From the NCBI RefSeq assembly GCF_002159175.1, contig NZ_NFGZ01000020.1:1-54949 (forward strand): 54,949 nucleotides of DNA. Direction: 5' to 3'. Within the stretch, counting starts at the first letter, position 1, and every line of letters begins with the position of its first letter. The position numbers and the translations under genes are program-made. Positions 1 through 8,502 of this stretch are shown in pieces. Source of the stretch: Flavonifractor sp. An92 (lineage in GTDB: Bacteria; Bacillota; Clostridia; Oscillospirales; Oscillospiraceae). The notes under the pieces are model-generated. The model did not search any database and had not been told where the DNA came from. It worked only from the letters and a program-made list of their open reading frames with translations.

Positions 1-44
1 CCCCCGGGGGGGGGGGGGCCGCCCCCTGATTTTTTCACGAGAGG
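1..44. other. Window edge with G13 homopolymer
   Basis: Bases 1-5 are C, 6-18 are thirteen consecutive G, and 19-26 are again C-rich, followed by TGATTTTTT. The C-G-C arrangement could be the remains of a terminator of a gene to the left, but the long G run at the edge could equally be a sequencing or assembly artefact. The GAGAGG at 39-44 is the ribosome site of the first gene. Confidence 0.4.
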
Positions 45-53
45 ATGAGTGCC

Positions 54-1247
54 ATGTCCGCCAAACCATCCAAGTCCTCTGTGCCCGATGTCCCCACCCT
101 CCGGGACGCACTGACGCCCCGCCGCCTGCTGGGTCTGGTGGTGGGTGCGGTGCTGCTGCTTTTGCTGGTGGCGGGGGCGATGCTCCTCCGCCCGGCGGAG
201 CGGGAGCTCACCGCCGCCCAGAAGCGGCAGTTTGCCACGGCAAAGGTCACCGACGTGCTCTATGACGACGCCGTCAGCGCCGACTGGAGCGAGGGCCTGC
301 GCCTGGGCACCCAGCTTCTGGAGGTGGAGGTCCTCAGCGGCCCCTGGAAGGGGTCGGTGCTGGAGACCTACAACTACCTCACCGCCTACGCCAATGTGGA
401 CTGCTCGGTGGGCACCCGGATCATCGTGCGCCTGGAGGAGGGGGACAACGGCGAACCCTACGTGGTGTCGGTGCCCAACTACGACCGTGGCACCATCCTC
501 TTCGGGATGCTGGCGGTATTCGCCCTGATCCTGGTGGCCATCGGCGGAAAAAAGGGCCTGATGGCCCTGTTGGGACTAGTTTACACCCTGGCGGGCGTCT
601 GGTTCCTCCTCATCCCCATGATCTTGAAGGGGCTCCCCTCCATCCCCTCCGCCATTGCCGTGGCGGCCCTCACCGCCGTGGCCTCGCTGCTGATGCTCAC
701 CGGCTTCTCCCGCAAAACCCTGTGCGCCGCCCTGGGCTGTGTGTGCGGCGTGGCGGCGGCGGGGCTCTTCGCCTGGGCAGTGGGGCAGATCACCCCCATC
801 AGCGGCTTCAATATGAGCGAGGCAGAGGAGCTGGTGCTGCGGGCCTACGACTCTGACCTGGAGATCCGGGGCCTGCTGGTCAGCGGCATCCTCATCGCCG
901 CCCTGGGCGCAGTGATGGACGTGGCCATGTCCATCTCCTCGGCCTGCTGGGAGCTGCGGGAGGTGGACCCCACTCTCTCCGCCGGGCGGCTCTTCCGCTC
1001 GGGGCTGAACATCGGCCGGGACGCCATGGGCACCATGGCCAACACCCTGATCCTGGCCTTTGCCGGTGCGTCGCTGAACATGCTCATCCTCTTCCAGGTC
1101 TACGGCTACCCCCTCATCCAGATCCTCAACAGCGACGGCATGGCGGTGGAGCTCATCCAGAGCGTGGCCGGTTCGGTGGGCATCCTGCTCACGGTGCCTC
1201 TGGTGGCCCTCTTCTGCGCCCGGCTGATGCCCCCGCGCCGGAGCTGA
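54..1247 (+). CDS. YibE/F family membrane protein
   Basis: This is a 397-residue polytopic membrane protein of the YibE/F family (PF07907), whose members are widespread in Firmicutes and have no settled biochemical role. One N-terminal membrane segment (about residues 20-40) is followed by an extracytoplasmic stretch of about 100 residues and then a cluster of six or seven hydrophobic helices from about residue 145 to the end. An ATG at 45 abuts the GAGAGG ribosome site with no spacer, so the ATG at 54, nine bases downstream of it, was preferred. The next gene begins 82 bases downstream with its own strong ribosome site. Family assignment is good; function is unknown. Confidence 0.85.
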   Translation: MSAKPSKSSVPDVPTLRDALTPRRLLGLVVGAVLLLLLVAGAMLLRPAERELTAAQKRQFATAKVTDVLYDDAVSADWSEGLRLGTQLLEVEVLSGPWKGSVLETYNYLTAYANVDCSVGTRIIVRLEEGDNGEPYVVSVPNYDRGTILFGMLAVFALILVAIGGKKGLMALLGLVYTLAGVWFLLIPMILKGLPSIPSAIAVAALTAVASLLMLTGFSRKTLCAALGCVCGVAAAGLFAWAVGQITPISGFNMSEAEELVLRAYDSDLEIRGLLVSGILIAALGAVMDVAMSISSACWELREVDPTLSAGRLFRSGLNIGRDAMGTMANTLILAFAGASLNMLILFQVYGYPLIQILNSDGMAVELIQSVAGSVGILLTVPLVALFCARLMPPRRS

Positions 1248-1329
1248 CGGCCACTTGTTCCCGGGCTGCCGCGGGTGTATCATAGCCTTATCAAGCCCCT
1301 CGGGGCCTTACAAGAAGGAGGACGGCGCG

Positions 1330-2190
1330 ATGAACTTCACTTTGGATTCCATACAGCAATTCATCCTTCAGGAGCTCTTATCCCCCGACAACACCCTGGA
1401 GGTCCTGGACGCCCCGGCCTTTGCCGCCGACCCCCTGGTGGGCTGCGCCGCCGGAGACGATCCCCTCTTTGCCCAGTTCCGCTCCGACATCACCCCGGAG
1501 TATCTCCTGCCCCAGGACTGGATGGCCAAGGCCGGAGTGGAGGCCGCGCCCGGCGAGCTCCGCGTGGTGAGCTGGGTCCTCCCCCAGACCGCCGAGACCA
1601 AGGCCGCCCAGCGGGAGCAGAGCCGTTACCCCGCCAAGCCCTGGTCGGCCAACCGAGCCTTCGGACAGGCCTTTCAGAACCGGATGGCGGGGCGGCTGGT
1701 GGAGTGGCTCAATCAGCAGGGCATCCCCGCCGTGTGCCCCGCCATCCATCCGGATTTCCGTCAGGTGACCTCTCCCCGGTTCGGTTTCGCCTCCAACTGG
1801 AGCGAGCGCCACACCGCCTACACCTGCGGCCTGGGCACCTTTGGCCTGTGCGACGGGCTCATCACTGCCCGGGGCAAGGCAGTGCGCCTGGGCTCGGTCA
1901 TCGTGAAGGCCTCCCTGACCCCCACCCCCCGGCCCTATGACCACTACCGGGCCTACTGCCTCTATGACCAGGGTTGCCGGGCCTGCATCCAGCGCTGCCC
2001 CGCCGGGGCCATCACCGCCGAGGGCCACGACAAGCCCAAGTGCAGCGCCTACTGCAAGCAGATCTTTCAGGACAAGCGGGGCGAATTCGGTTTTGACGGG
2101 GTGTACGGCTGCGGCCTGTGCCAGAGCCGGGTGCCCTGCGCCGACGGTATCCCCCGCCGCGCCGCGGATGTCTCCGGAGGTGCCGTATGA
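1330..2190 (+). CDS. QueG-like 4Fe-4S protein
   Basis: This 286-residue soluble protein resembles the epoxyqueuosine reductase (QueG) class of iron-sulfur proteins. The C-terminal half holds a ferredoxin-like cysteine set, CLYDQGCRACIQRCP, and a second set, CSAYC followed by GCGLCQSRVPC, enough for two [4Fe-4S] clusters. The segment GLGTFGLCDGLITARGKAVR before them is typical of clostridial QueG-like proteins. The start is the ATG after AAGGAGG at 1314-1320; an in-frame ATG at 1255 lacks a ribosome site. It overlaps the next gene by four bases (ATGA), so the two are translationally coupled. It is shorter than true QueG and no other queuosine gene is nearby, so a role in tRNA modification is not established; it may be a generic redox protein. 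Confidence 0.75.
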   Translation: MNFTLDSIQQFILQELLSPDNTLEVLDAPAFAADPLVGCAAGDDPLFAQFRSDITPEYLLPQDWMAKAGVEAAPGELRVVSWVLPQTAETKAAQREQSRYPAKPWSANRAFGQAFQNRMAGRLVEWLNQQGIPAVCPAIHPDFRQVTSPRFGFASNWSERHTAYTCGLGTFGLCDGLITARGKAVRLGSVIVKASLTPTPRPYDHYRAYCLYDQGCRACIQRCPAGAITAEGHDKPKCSAYCKQIFQDKRGEFGFDGVYGCGLCQSRVPCADGIPRRAADVSGGAV

Positions 2191-3410
2191 GCCGCTCCCG
2201 CCTGATTGGGACCCTGCTGGGCCTGGCTGTGGTGCTGGCGGTGGCGGCTGCGGCTGTCTGGGCCGTGAGCCGGGCCGCCTCCACCCTCTTTCCCGTCGCA
2301 TCCACCCCCGCCCCGTCTGCCCCCATCACGCTGGTAGAGCCCACGCCCGAGCCCACTGCGGATGACGCGGACCAGCTGCGGGCCCGGGCGGAGGAGATCC
2401 TGTCCGGCATGACTCTCCATGAAAAGGTGTGCCAGCTCTTCATCGTCTACCCCGAGGCCATCACCGGCGTGTCCCGGGTGACCGCCGCCGGGGAGACCAC
2501 CCGGAAGGCCCTGGATGAGTACCCGGTGGGCGGCTTCCTCTACGACCGGAAGAACATGGTCAGCAAAGAGCAGCTCACCGACATGCTCACCACGGTCCAG
2601 ACCTATTCCGAGATTCCCCTCATCCTCACCTGCGACGAGGAAGGCGGGCGGGTCAACCGCCTCATGTCCACCGTGGGCACCACCTGGGTGGGGCCCATGC
2701 TGGACTACAAGGACCAGGGAACTGACGTGGCCTTTGAAAACGCCCGCACCATCGCCGCTGACCTGGTGTCCTGCGGCTTCAACACCGATCTGGCCCCGGT
2801 GGCCGACGTGTGGTCCAACCCGGAAAACACCGTCATCGGCGACCGGGCGTACAGCGACGACTTCCAGCAGGCCGCCGAGCTGGTGGCCGCCGCGGTGGAC
2901 GGCTTCCATGACGGCGGCGTGGCCACCGCGATCAAGCACTTCCCCGGCCACGGCGACACCTCCGCCGACTCCCACGAGGGGGCAGTGTATGTGGAACGCA
3001 CTTTGGAAGAGCTGCGGCAGGAGGAGCTGGTCCCCTTCCAGGCCGGCATCGACGCGGGGACCGATATGGTGATGGTGGGTCACCTCATCGTTTCCGACGT
3101 GGACGACCAGCCCGCCCCCTTCTCCTATGCCATCGTGACGGAGCTGCTGCGGGAAGAGATGGGCTTTGACGGGGTGGTCATCACCGACGGGCTCCAGATG
3201 AAGGCCATGACCGACGCCTACTCCAGCGCCGAGATCGCCCTCAAGGCGGTAAAGGCGGGGGTAGACCTGCTCCTGTGCCCGGAGGATTTACACAGCGCCG
3301 TGGCCGCCCTAGAAGGGGCGGTGGAGGACGGGACCCTCCCGGCAGAGCGCCTGGACGAAAGTGTGCTGCGTATCCTGACCTTAAAGCTGGAGCGAGGCCT
3401 TTTTGACTGA
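2187..3410 (+). CDS. Beta-N-acetylhexosaminidase, GH3 family (NagZ-like)
   Basis: This 407-residue glycoside hydrolase family 3 enzyme probably removes N-acetylglucosamine from peptidoglycan fragments or other glycans. The NagZ signature KHFPGHGDTSADSH lies at about residues 250-263 and supplies the His-Asp general acid/base pair; the nucleophile is Asp334 in VVITDGLQM. An N-terminal hydrophobic segment (about residues 6-28) followed by a Pro/Thr-rich linker suggests a membrane-anchored or exported enzyme, as in Gram-positive NagZ relatives. The start ATG overlaps the stop of the upstream gene and has GGAGG at 2176-2180. Family confidence is high; the natural substrate is inferred. Confidence 0.9.
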   Translation: MSRSRLIGTLLGLAVVLAVAAAAVWAVSRAASTLFPVASTPAPSAPITLVEPTPEPTADDADQLRARAEEILSGMTLHEKVCQLFIVYPEAITGVSRVTAAGETTRKALDEYPVGGFLYDRKNMVSKEQLTDMLTTVQTYSEIPLILTCDEEGGRVNRLMSTVGTTWVGPMLDYKDQGTDVAFENARTIAADLVSCGFNTDLAPVADVWSNPENTVIGDRAYSDDFQQAAELVAAAVDGFHDGGVATAIKHFPGHGDTSADSHEGAVYVERTLEELRQEELVPFQAGIDAGTDMVMVGHLIVSDVDDQPAPFSYAIVTELLREEMGFDGVVITDGLQMKAMTDAYSSAEIALKAVKAGVDLLLCPEDLHSAVAALEGAVEDGTLPAERLDESVLRILTLKLERGLFD

Positions 3411-3515
3411 GCTTTGTATTCTTCTTGCTGCCGCGATTTGCCCGGATTGTTATAAATTGCGGGTATGAGCCCCGTTTCAGCCCATTTTATCATCAGTTTT
3501 ACGGAAGAATCTGGC

Positions 3516-3544
3516 TTGCAGGCCGTACCTATCCGCATTATAAT
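3516..3544 (+). promoter_or_regulatory. Promoter of the EIIA(Glc) gene
   Basis: TTGCAG (3516-3521), a 17-base spacer and a perfect TATAAT (3539-3544). The leader that follows has a small stem, CGGCCG at 3596-3601 pairing with CGGCCG at 3609-3614, placed two bases before the AAGGAGG ribosome site. A second possible start with an extended -10, TGTTATAAA, sits at 3448-3456. Confidence 0.7.
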
Positions 3545-3631
3545 GAGCATGTGGCCGGTGGAGAGACATCTGGCCGCACCCACATCAAATGCAGTCGGCC
3601 GGTCCATGCGGCCGTGAAGGAGGTTTCTCTC

Positions 3632-4117
3632 ATGTTTTTTGGCAAGAAGAAGAACGTGGCTCCCGTGGAGCCCCAGCTGGTTGCCCCGATGACCGGCGAA
3701 TATATCAACATCGCTCAGGTGCCCGATCCTGTGTTCTCCAAGAAGGTGCTGGGTGACGGTGTGGCCGTCATGCCCACCGAGGGTCTGGTGGTGGCTCCCA
3801 TCAGCGGCAAGATCATCAGCATTGCCGACACCAAGCACGCCTTCGGCCTCCAGGCCGACGGCCTGGACATCCTCATCCACATCGGCCTGAACACCGTGGA
3901 GCTGGCCGGTGACGGCTTCGAGCCCCTGGTGAAGGTGGGCCAGACCGTGAGCGTGGGCGACCCCATCTGCCGGGTGGATCTGAACCTGATCCGCAGCCAG
4001 GGCTACGCTCTGTACACCCCCGTGGTCATCACCAACATCGACGCGGTAAAGGAGCTGACCACCCACACCGGCAGCGGCACTGCCGGCCAGACCGTGGTGC
4101 TGGAGTACACGAAGTAA
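3632..4117 (+). CDS. PTS glucose-type EIIA component
   Basis: This 161-residue protein is a stand-alone EIIA(Glc)-type phosphocarrier (PF00358) of the sugar phosphotransferase system. It accepts phosphate from HPr and hands it to EIIB domains of glucose, sucrose or N-acetylglucosamine permeases. The two active-site histidines are His69 (TKHAFGL) and His83 (ILIHIGLNTVEL); His83 matches the phosphorylated His90 of E. coli EIIA(Glc). Length and the beta-barrel motifs (MPTEGLVVAPISGKI) are normal. The start is fixed by AAGGAGG at 3616-3622. It has its own promoter and terminator and no EIIB/C gene alongside, so it probably serves permeases elsewhere. The NagZ-like enzyme upstream could feed GlcNAc to such a permease, but that link is only positional. 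Confidence 0.92.
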   Translation: MFFGKKKNVAPVEPQLVAPMTGEYINIAQVPDPVFSKKVLGDGVAVMPTEGLVVAPISGKIISIADTKHAFGLQADGLDILIHIGLNTVELAGDGFEPLVKVGQTVSVGDPICRVDLNLIRSQGYALYTPVVITNIDAVKELTTHTGSGTAGQTVVLEYTK

Positions 4118-4134
4118 TCCTTCCACAAGCAACC

Positions 4135-4172
4135 AAAAAACCGGGCGCTGCATATGCAGCGCCCGGTTTTTT
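4135..4172. terminator. Bidirectional terminator
   Basis: A 38-base perfect palindrome: A6, then CCGGGCGCTGCATATGCAGCGCCCGG, then T6. It can terminate the EIIA gene (+) and the convergent flavodiiron gene (-). Confidence 0.95.
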
Positions 4173-4176
4173 CGGG

Positions 4177-6717
4177 TTAGCCCAGCACTTTCTGGAAGGG
4201 GACCTGCTCCTCCAGCGCCTGAGTCAGGCGGGCCATTTCGGAGAGATCCCCCAGAAGAATGACGCCGCACAGGCGATTATTGAGGAAATAATACTTTTTG
4301 TATTGCTTTTTGCCGGCATCCTGGAACTCCACCGACTTGTAGAGCAGGTTGGGGTTCTTGCCGTTGTCGCCGGCGGAGAAGAGGGCGGTGTTCATGCCGT
4401 GGAAGGTGAGGGCGGCGGACACGCCGGCGTAGGTCACCTCGTCCCCGGCGGCACAGGCGCCGGCCACGCGGCCCTCCTCAGCGGCCTGGGGCCAGATGGC
4501 GTAGTTGACACCCTTGAACTGGGCGCAGTCGCCGCAGGCATACACGCCGGGCAGGTTGGTCTCCATCTTCTCGTTGACCACCACGGCCCGGTCCACCTCC
4601 AGGCCCATCTCCTTGGCCAGGGCCACGTTGGCGCGCACGCCGGCGGAGATGATGACCAGCTCGGCGGGGAACACGGTGCCGTCGGCCAGGCGCACGCCGG
4701 TGACGGCGTCCTCGCCCTCGATGGCGGCGATCTGGGCGGCGGTGTGGATGGCGATGCCCTGCTCCTCGCTGACGCGGCGGAGGAGGGCGGCGGCGTTCTC
4801 ATCCAGCTGGCGGCCCATGAGGACGGGGGCGGCCTCCAGCACGGTGACCTCCAGTCCGCCCTTCTTCAGCTCCCAGGCAGCCTCCAGTCCCAGGACGCCG
4901 CCGCCGATGACCACGGCGTGCTTGGCCGTCTCCATGAGGGCCATCACCTTGTGGGCGTCGCTCAGGCGGCGGATGGCCACCACCTGCTCCTTGTCGCTGC
5001 CCGGGATGGGGGGCACGAAGCACTCGCTGCCCAGGGCGTAGATGAGGCGGGTGAAGTGGAGCTTGGTGCCGTCGTCCAGCACGGCCTCCTTGGCGGCCGC
5101 ATCCACCGACACGACCTTGTGGCCCAGCACCTCGCAGATGTTCTGCTCCTGGTACCAGCTGGCGGGCTCGATGGCGATCTGCTCGGCGGTGAGGCCGGCC
5201 AGGATGGACTTGGTGAGCATGGGACGGTTGTAGGCGCTCACCGGCTCGTCAGAGACGATGGTAATGGCGCCGGTCTTATCCCGCTCGCGAATGGCCTTGG
5301 CGGCGTTGAAGCCCGCCGCGCCGTTACCCAGGATCAGGTAGAACTCCTTGCTGTCGTTGCGGTAGCCGGTGTCCTCCACCTCCACGGGGACGAAGTTCTC
5401 CTTGCCCACGCCGCACACGGGGCAGATCTCCAGGGAGGAGTCGAAGATCTCGCCGCACACCAGGCACTTGACCAGAGAGCGGGTGCCGGGGGCCTTGGGC
5501 TTCACCGGCTCCTTGTTCTGCACCAGGCAGCCGAACTGATAGCCCCACTCATAGGCCCCCACCAGGTCGGCCTCGCTGGGCTTGAAGCGGACCCGGTAGC
5601 CGTCCACCACCTTCATGCGCAGCTGCTTGAGGCGCTGGGTGATGTTGGGCACGCCCTCGCCGCTCCAGCCGTAGCTGCCGAAGGCGCCGGCGTGTTTGCC
5701 GCCGTGGGTACCGGCGAACATGGAGGTAGTCAGGTCCCAGATGGGCTTCAGGGCCTCGCCCACGATGGTGGGGGTGCCCAGCAGGATGCCGTCGGCAAAG
5801 AGGACCTCCTCATTGACCTTGGCCGGGTCGGCGGTGACCAGGTCGTAGGAGCGCACATCCACCTCGCCGCTGTCGGCCACGCCCTGGGCGATCTTCTCGG
5901 CCAGCATGCCGGTGTAGCCGTAGGCGCTCACATAGGGGATGATGACCGTCTTGCGGGGGTTGGGGTTGACGACGGTGGACCACTTCTCATAGGTGTCCAG
6001 CATCCAGGGGATGTCCTGATCCAGCACGGGGCCGTGGCCGGGGCAGATCATAGTGAGATCCAGGGCCCGCACCTTGGGCAGAGCCTTGAGCATGAAGGGC
6101 TTGAAGGGCCCAATGATGCAGTCGAAGTAGTAGCGCAGGGCCTTCTCATAGTCGGCCCGGTTCTCCACCTTGCTCAGCAGCACCCCCTCGTGGGCGTAGT
6201 GGGAGCCGAAGGAGTCACAGGTCACCAGGATCTGCTCCTCCTCAATAAAGGTGTACATAGTGTCGGGCCAGTGCAGGTTGGGCACCACCAGGAAGCGCAG
6301 GGTCTTGTCCCCGATGGTCATGCGCTGGCCGTCCTTGATGGGCATGCTGACAAAGTCCCGGTTGACGATCTCCTTCAGGAAACCGGCGGCACAGCCGGTG
6401 GAGAGTATCTTCATCCGTGGGCTCAGGTCCAGCAGCTTCTCGATGCTGCCGGCGTGGTCGGGCTCGGTGTGGCTGACCACCAGATAGTCGATGGCGGTGA
6501 CGTCCACCAGCTCTTTGAGCTTGTCCAGGTAGTCGTCAAAAAACTTGGCCTTGGCCGTCTCGAACAGGACGGTCTTGTCCCCGGCCCGGAGCACATAGGA
6601 ATTGTAGGTGGTGCCGAACTCGGTCTCCATGATGATATCAAAGACCCGCAGGTCGTAATCCTGGATGCCGGTCCAGTAGAATCCCTCACGCAATTTCAAG
6701 GTTTTCACGGTTGGCAT
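4177..6717 (-). CDS. Flavodiiron protein fused to rubredoxin and NADH:rubredoxin reductase
   Basis: This 846-residue cytoplasmic fusion probably reduces O2 (and/or NO) to water with NAD(P)H through one polypeptide. Residues 1-250 are the metallo-beta-lactamase-like diiron domain with ligands His83, Glu85, Asp87 and His88 (SHTEPDHAG) and a later CPGHGPV. Residues 258-400 are the FMN flavodoxin domain. At about 414-440 lies a short-spaced rubredoxin (CLVCG, ten residues, CPVCG). From about 465 to the end is an FAD/NAD(P)H oxidoreductase with GNGAAG, GGGVLG and ACGD motifs. The layout matches the class F flavodiiron proteins known from Clostridioides difficile. The start ATG is only two bases after AAAGGAGG; the in-frame GTG at codon 4 would be better spaced. 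It is a single-gene unit, fitting an oxygen-detoxification role in an anaerobe. Confidence 0.93.
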   Translation of the reverse strand: MPTVKTLKLREGFYWTGIQDYDLRVFDIIMETEFGTTYNSYVLRAGDKTVLFETAKAKFFDDYLDKLKELVDVTAIDYLVVSHTEPDHAGSIEKLLDLSPRMKILSTGCAAGFLKEIVNRDFVSMPIKDGQRMTIGDKTLRFLVVPNLHWPDTMYTFIEEEQILVTCDSFGSHYAHEGVLLSKVENRADYEKALRYYFDCIIGPFKPFMLKALPKVRALDLTMICPGHGPVLDQDIPWMLDTYEKWSTVVNPNPRKTVIIPYVSAYGYTGMLAEKIAQGVADSGEVDVRSYDLVTADPAKVNEEVLFADGILLGTPTIVGEALKPIWDLTTSMFAGTHGGKHAGAFGSYGWSGEGVPNITQRLKQLRMKVVDGYRVRFKPSEADLVGAYEWGYQFGCLVQNKEPVKPKAPGTRSLVKCLVCGEIFDSSLEICPVCGVGKENFVPVEVEDTGYRNDSKEFYLILGNGAAGFNAAKAIRERDKTGAITIVSDEPVSAYNRPMLTKSILAGLTAEQIAIEPASWYQEQNICEVLGHKVVSVDAAAKEAVLDDGTKLHFTRLIYALGSECFVPPIPGSDKEQVVAIRRLSDAHKVMALMETAKHAVVIGGGVLGLEAAWELKKGGLEVTVLEAAPVLMGRQLDENAAALLRRVSEEQGIAIHTAAQIAAIEGEDAVTGVRLADGTVFPAELVIISAGVRANVALAKEMGLEVDRAVVVNEKMETNLPGVYACGDCAQFKGVNYAIWPQAAEEGRVAGACAAGDEVTYAGVSAALTFHGMNTALFSAGDNGKNPNLLYKSVEFQDAGKKQYKKYYFLNNRLCGVILLGDLSEMARLTQALEEQVPFQKVLG

Positions 6718-6789
6718 TGCCTCCTTTTAAATCAAATGAAATCCACACATCCTTCCGCCCCCGGTGGGGCCGCGGGGACGTGATAGGTT

Positions 6790-6819
6790 ATTATACCACG
6801 TCTCATGGGCCTGTGTCAC
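6790..6819 (-). promoter_or_regulatory. Promoter of the flavodiiron gene
   Basis: Read on the minus strand: GTGACA (6819-6814), 18 bases, TATAAT (6795-6790). The -10 is preceded by TGG, giving an extended -10 (TGnTATAAT), which would compensate for the imperfect -35. Confidence 0.7.
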
Positions 6820-6871
6820 GGTCTGCTGGAGCCGTCAAAAAACTTGGTCAATTTTTGTGCAATTATTCCTG

Positions 6872-6909
6872 CATTTGCAGTTGAAACTTTCATTTGCAAG
6901 TGCTATGAT
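6872..6909 (+). promoter_or_regulatory. Promoter of aspA with flanking direct repeats
   Basis: TTGAAA (6881-6886), 17 bases, TATGAT (6904-6909). The -35 is framed by two copies of CATTTGCA at 6872-6879 and 6891-6898, start to start 19 bases, which could be a regulator site on the same face of the helix. The repeats are seen; regulation is inferred. Confidence 0.7.
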
Positions 6910-6993
6910 AGGCACCGTGACAGAGAACTTGCATTTTAACGCCGGCGCGGCGGTCCCGCTCCGAGCTTTATGGAGTTTATGGAGGTAAGCATC

Positions 6994-8436
6994 ATGAGCG
7001 ATCCCACGGTCCTGAACCAGAAGAGCGGCGAGTTCCGCTCGGAGCACGATTCCATCGGCGAGCGTGCCATTCCCAAGGACGCCTACTACGGCGTTCAGTC
7101 CCTGCGCGCGGCGGAAAACTTTCACATCACCGGCCTGACCATGCACCCGGAGATCATCAACTCCATCGCGGAGATCAAGAAGGCCTCCGCCATCACCAAC
7201 CACGAGATCGGCCTGCTGGACAAGAAGGTGGCCGACGCCATCGTGAAGGCCTGTGACGAGATCGTGGAGGGCAAGCTCCACGACGCCTTCATCGTGGACC
7301 CCATCCAGGGCGGCGCCGGCACCAGCCTGAACATGAACGCCAACGAGGTCATTGCCAACCGCGCCATTGAGCTGCTGGGCGGCCAGAAGGGCGACTACTC
7401 CCTGGTGAACCCCAACGACCACGTCAACTGCGGCCAGTCCACCAACGACGTGTTCCCCTCCGCCGGCAAGATGGCCGTGCTGAAGCTCCTCATCAAGGCC
7501 CAGATCCAGCTGGAGCGCCTGTACAAGGAGCTGGTCAAGAAGGCCGAGGAGTTTGACGACGTGCTGAAGATGGGCCGCACCCAGCTGCAGGACGCGGTGC
7601 CCATCCGCCTGGGCCAGGAGTTCCGGGCCTATAGCGAGGCCATCCGCCGGGATGTGGCCCGCATCGAGCACGCTCAGGACGAGATGCGCTGCCTGAACAT
7701 GGGCGGCACCGCCGTGGGCACCGGCATCAACGCCGACGAGATGTACCTCCACCGCATCGTGCCCAACCTGTCCAAGGTGTCCGGCCTGCGGCTGATCCAG
7801 GCCTTTGACCTCATCGACGCCACCCAGAACCTGGACGGCTTCGTGGCCGTGTCCGGCGCGGTCAAGACCTGCGCGGTGAACCTGTCCAAGATGTGCAACG
7901 ACCTGCGCCTCATGTCCTCCGGTCCCCGCTGCGGCTTCGGCGAGATCAACCTGCCCGCCCGCCAGAATGGCTCCTCCATCATGCCCGGCAAGGTCAACCC
8001 CGTCATCCCCGAGGTGGTCAACCAGGTGGCCTTCAACATCATGGGCAACGACCTGACCGTCACCATGGCCGCCGAGGCCGGCCAGCTGGAGCTCAACGCC
8101 TTTGAGCCTATCATCTTCTGGAACCTGACCCACGCCGTGGAGTTCCTGACCTACGCCGTGAACACCCTCACCGACCACTGCATCGTGGGCATCACCGCCA
8201 ACCGCGAGCGCTGCAAGTCCATGGTGGAGAACAGCGTGGGCATCATCACCGCCCTGTGCCCCCATGTGGGCTACGAGACCGCGGCCAAGGTGGCCAAGCG
8301 CGCCATTGCCACCGGCGAGAGCGTGCGCAGCCTGATCCTGTCCGAGGGTCTGCTGGACGAGGAGAGCCTGAACAAGATCCTCGATCCCTACTCCATGACC
8401 GAGCCCGGCATCTCCGCCAAGGAGCTGCTGAAGTAA
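6994..8436 (+). CDS. Aspartate ammonia-lyase
   Basis: This 480-residue enzyme of the fumarase/aspartase superfamily most likely converts L-aspartate to fumarate and ammonia, feeding fumarate reduction in an anaerobe. The superfamily signature GSSIMPGKVNP is at about residues 326-336, and the surrounding VIPEVVNQVAFN is the aspartase rather than the fumarase version. TNDVFPSAGK and GRTQLQDAVP are the other two conserved active-site blocks. The chosen ATG follows GGAGG at 6981-6985; an upstream in-frame ATG at 6970 has no ribosome site. It is monocistronic with its own promoter and strong terminator. Class II fumarase is the main alternative but is less likely. Confidence 0.93.
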   Translation: MSDPTVLNQKSGEFRSEHDSIGERAIPKDAYYGVQSLRAAENFHITGLTMHPEIINSIAEIKKASAITNHEIGLLDKKVADAIVKACDEIVEGKLHDAFIVDPIQGGAGTSLNMNANEVIANRAIELLGGQKGDYSLVNPNDHVNCGQSTNDVFPSAGKMAVLKLLIKAQIQLERLYKELVKKAEEFDDVLKMGRTQLQDAVPIRLGQEFRAYSEAIRRDVARIEHAQDEMRCLNMGGTAVGTGINADEMYLHRIVPNLSKVSGLRLIQAFDLIDATQNLDGFVAVSGAVKTCAVNLSKMCNDLRLMSSGPRCGFGEINLPARQNGSSIMPGKVNPVIPEVVNQVAFNIMGNDLTVTMAAEAGQLELNAFEPIIFWNLTHAVEFLTYAVNTLTDHCIVGITANRERCKSMVENSVGIITALCPHVGYETAAKVAKRAIATGESVRSLILSEGLLDEESLNKILDPYSMTEPGISAKELLK

Positions 8437-8453
8437 TTCCCCCCAAGATCAAA

Positions 8454-8494
8454 AAAACCCGGCCCCCGGAGCAGTGCTCCGGGGGCCGGGTTTT
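8454..8494. terminator. Bidirectional terminator between aspA and hydA
   Basis: A 19-bp perfect stem (arms 8454-8472 and 8476-8494) starting with A4 and ending with T4, with the loop AGT, serves both convergent genes. Confidence 0.95.
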
Positions 8495-8502
8495 ACTGTT
8501 GT

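Noticed and set aside
4303-6783. 826-codon open frame on the + strand
   Set aside because: It lies antisense to the flavodiiron fusion and encodes a Gly/His/Val/Leu-rich low-complexity sequence typical of GC-rich antisense frames; it has no ribosome site or domain.
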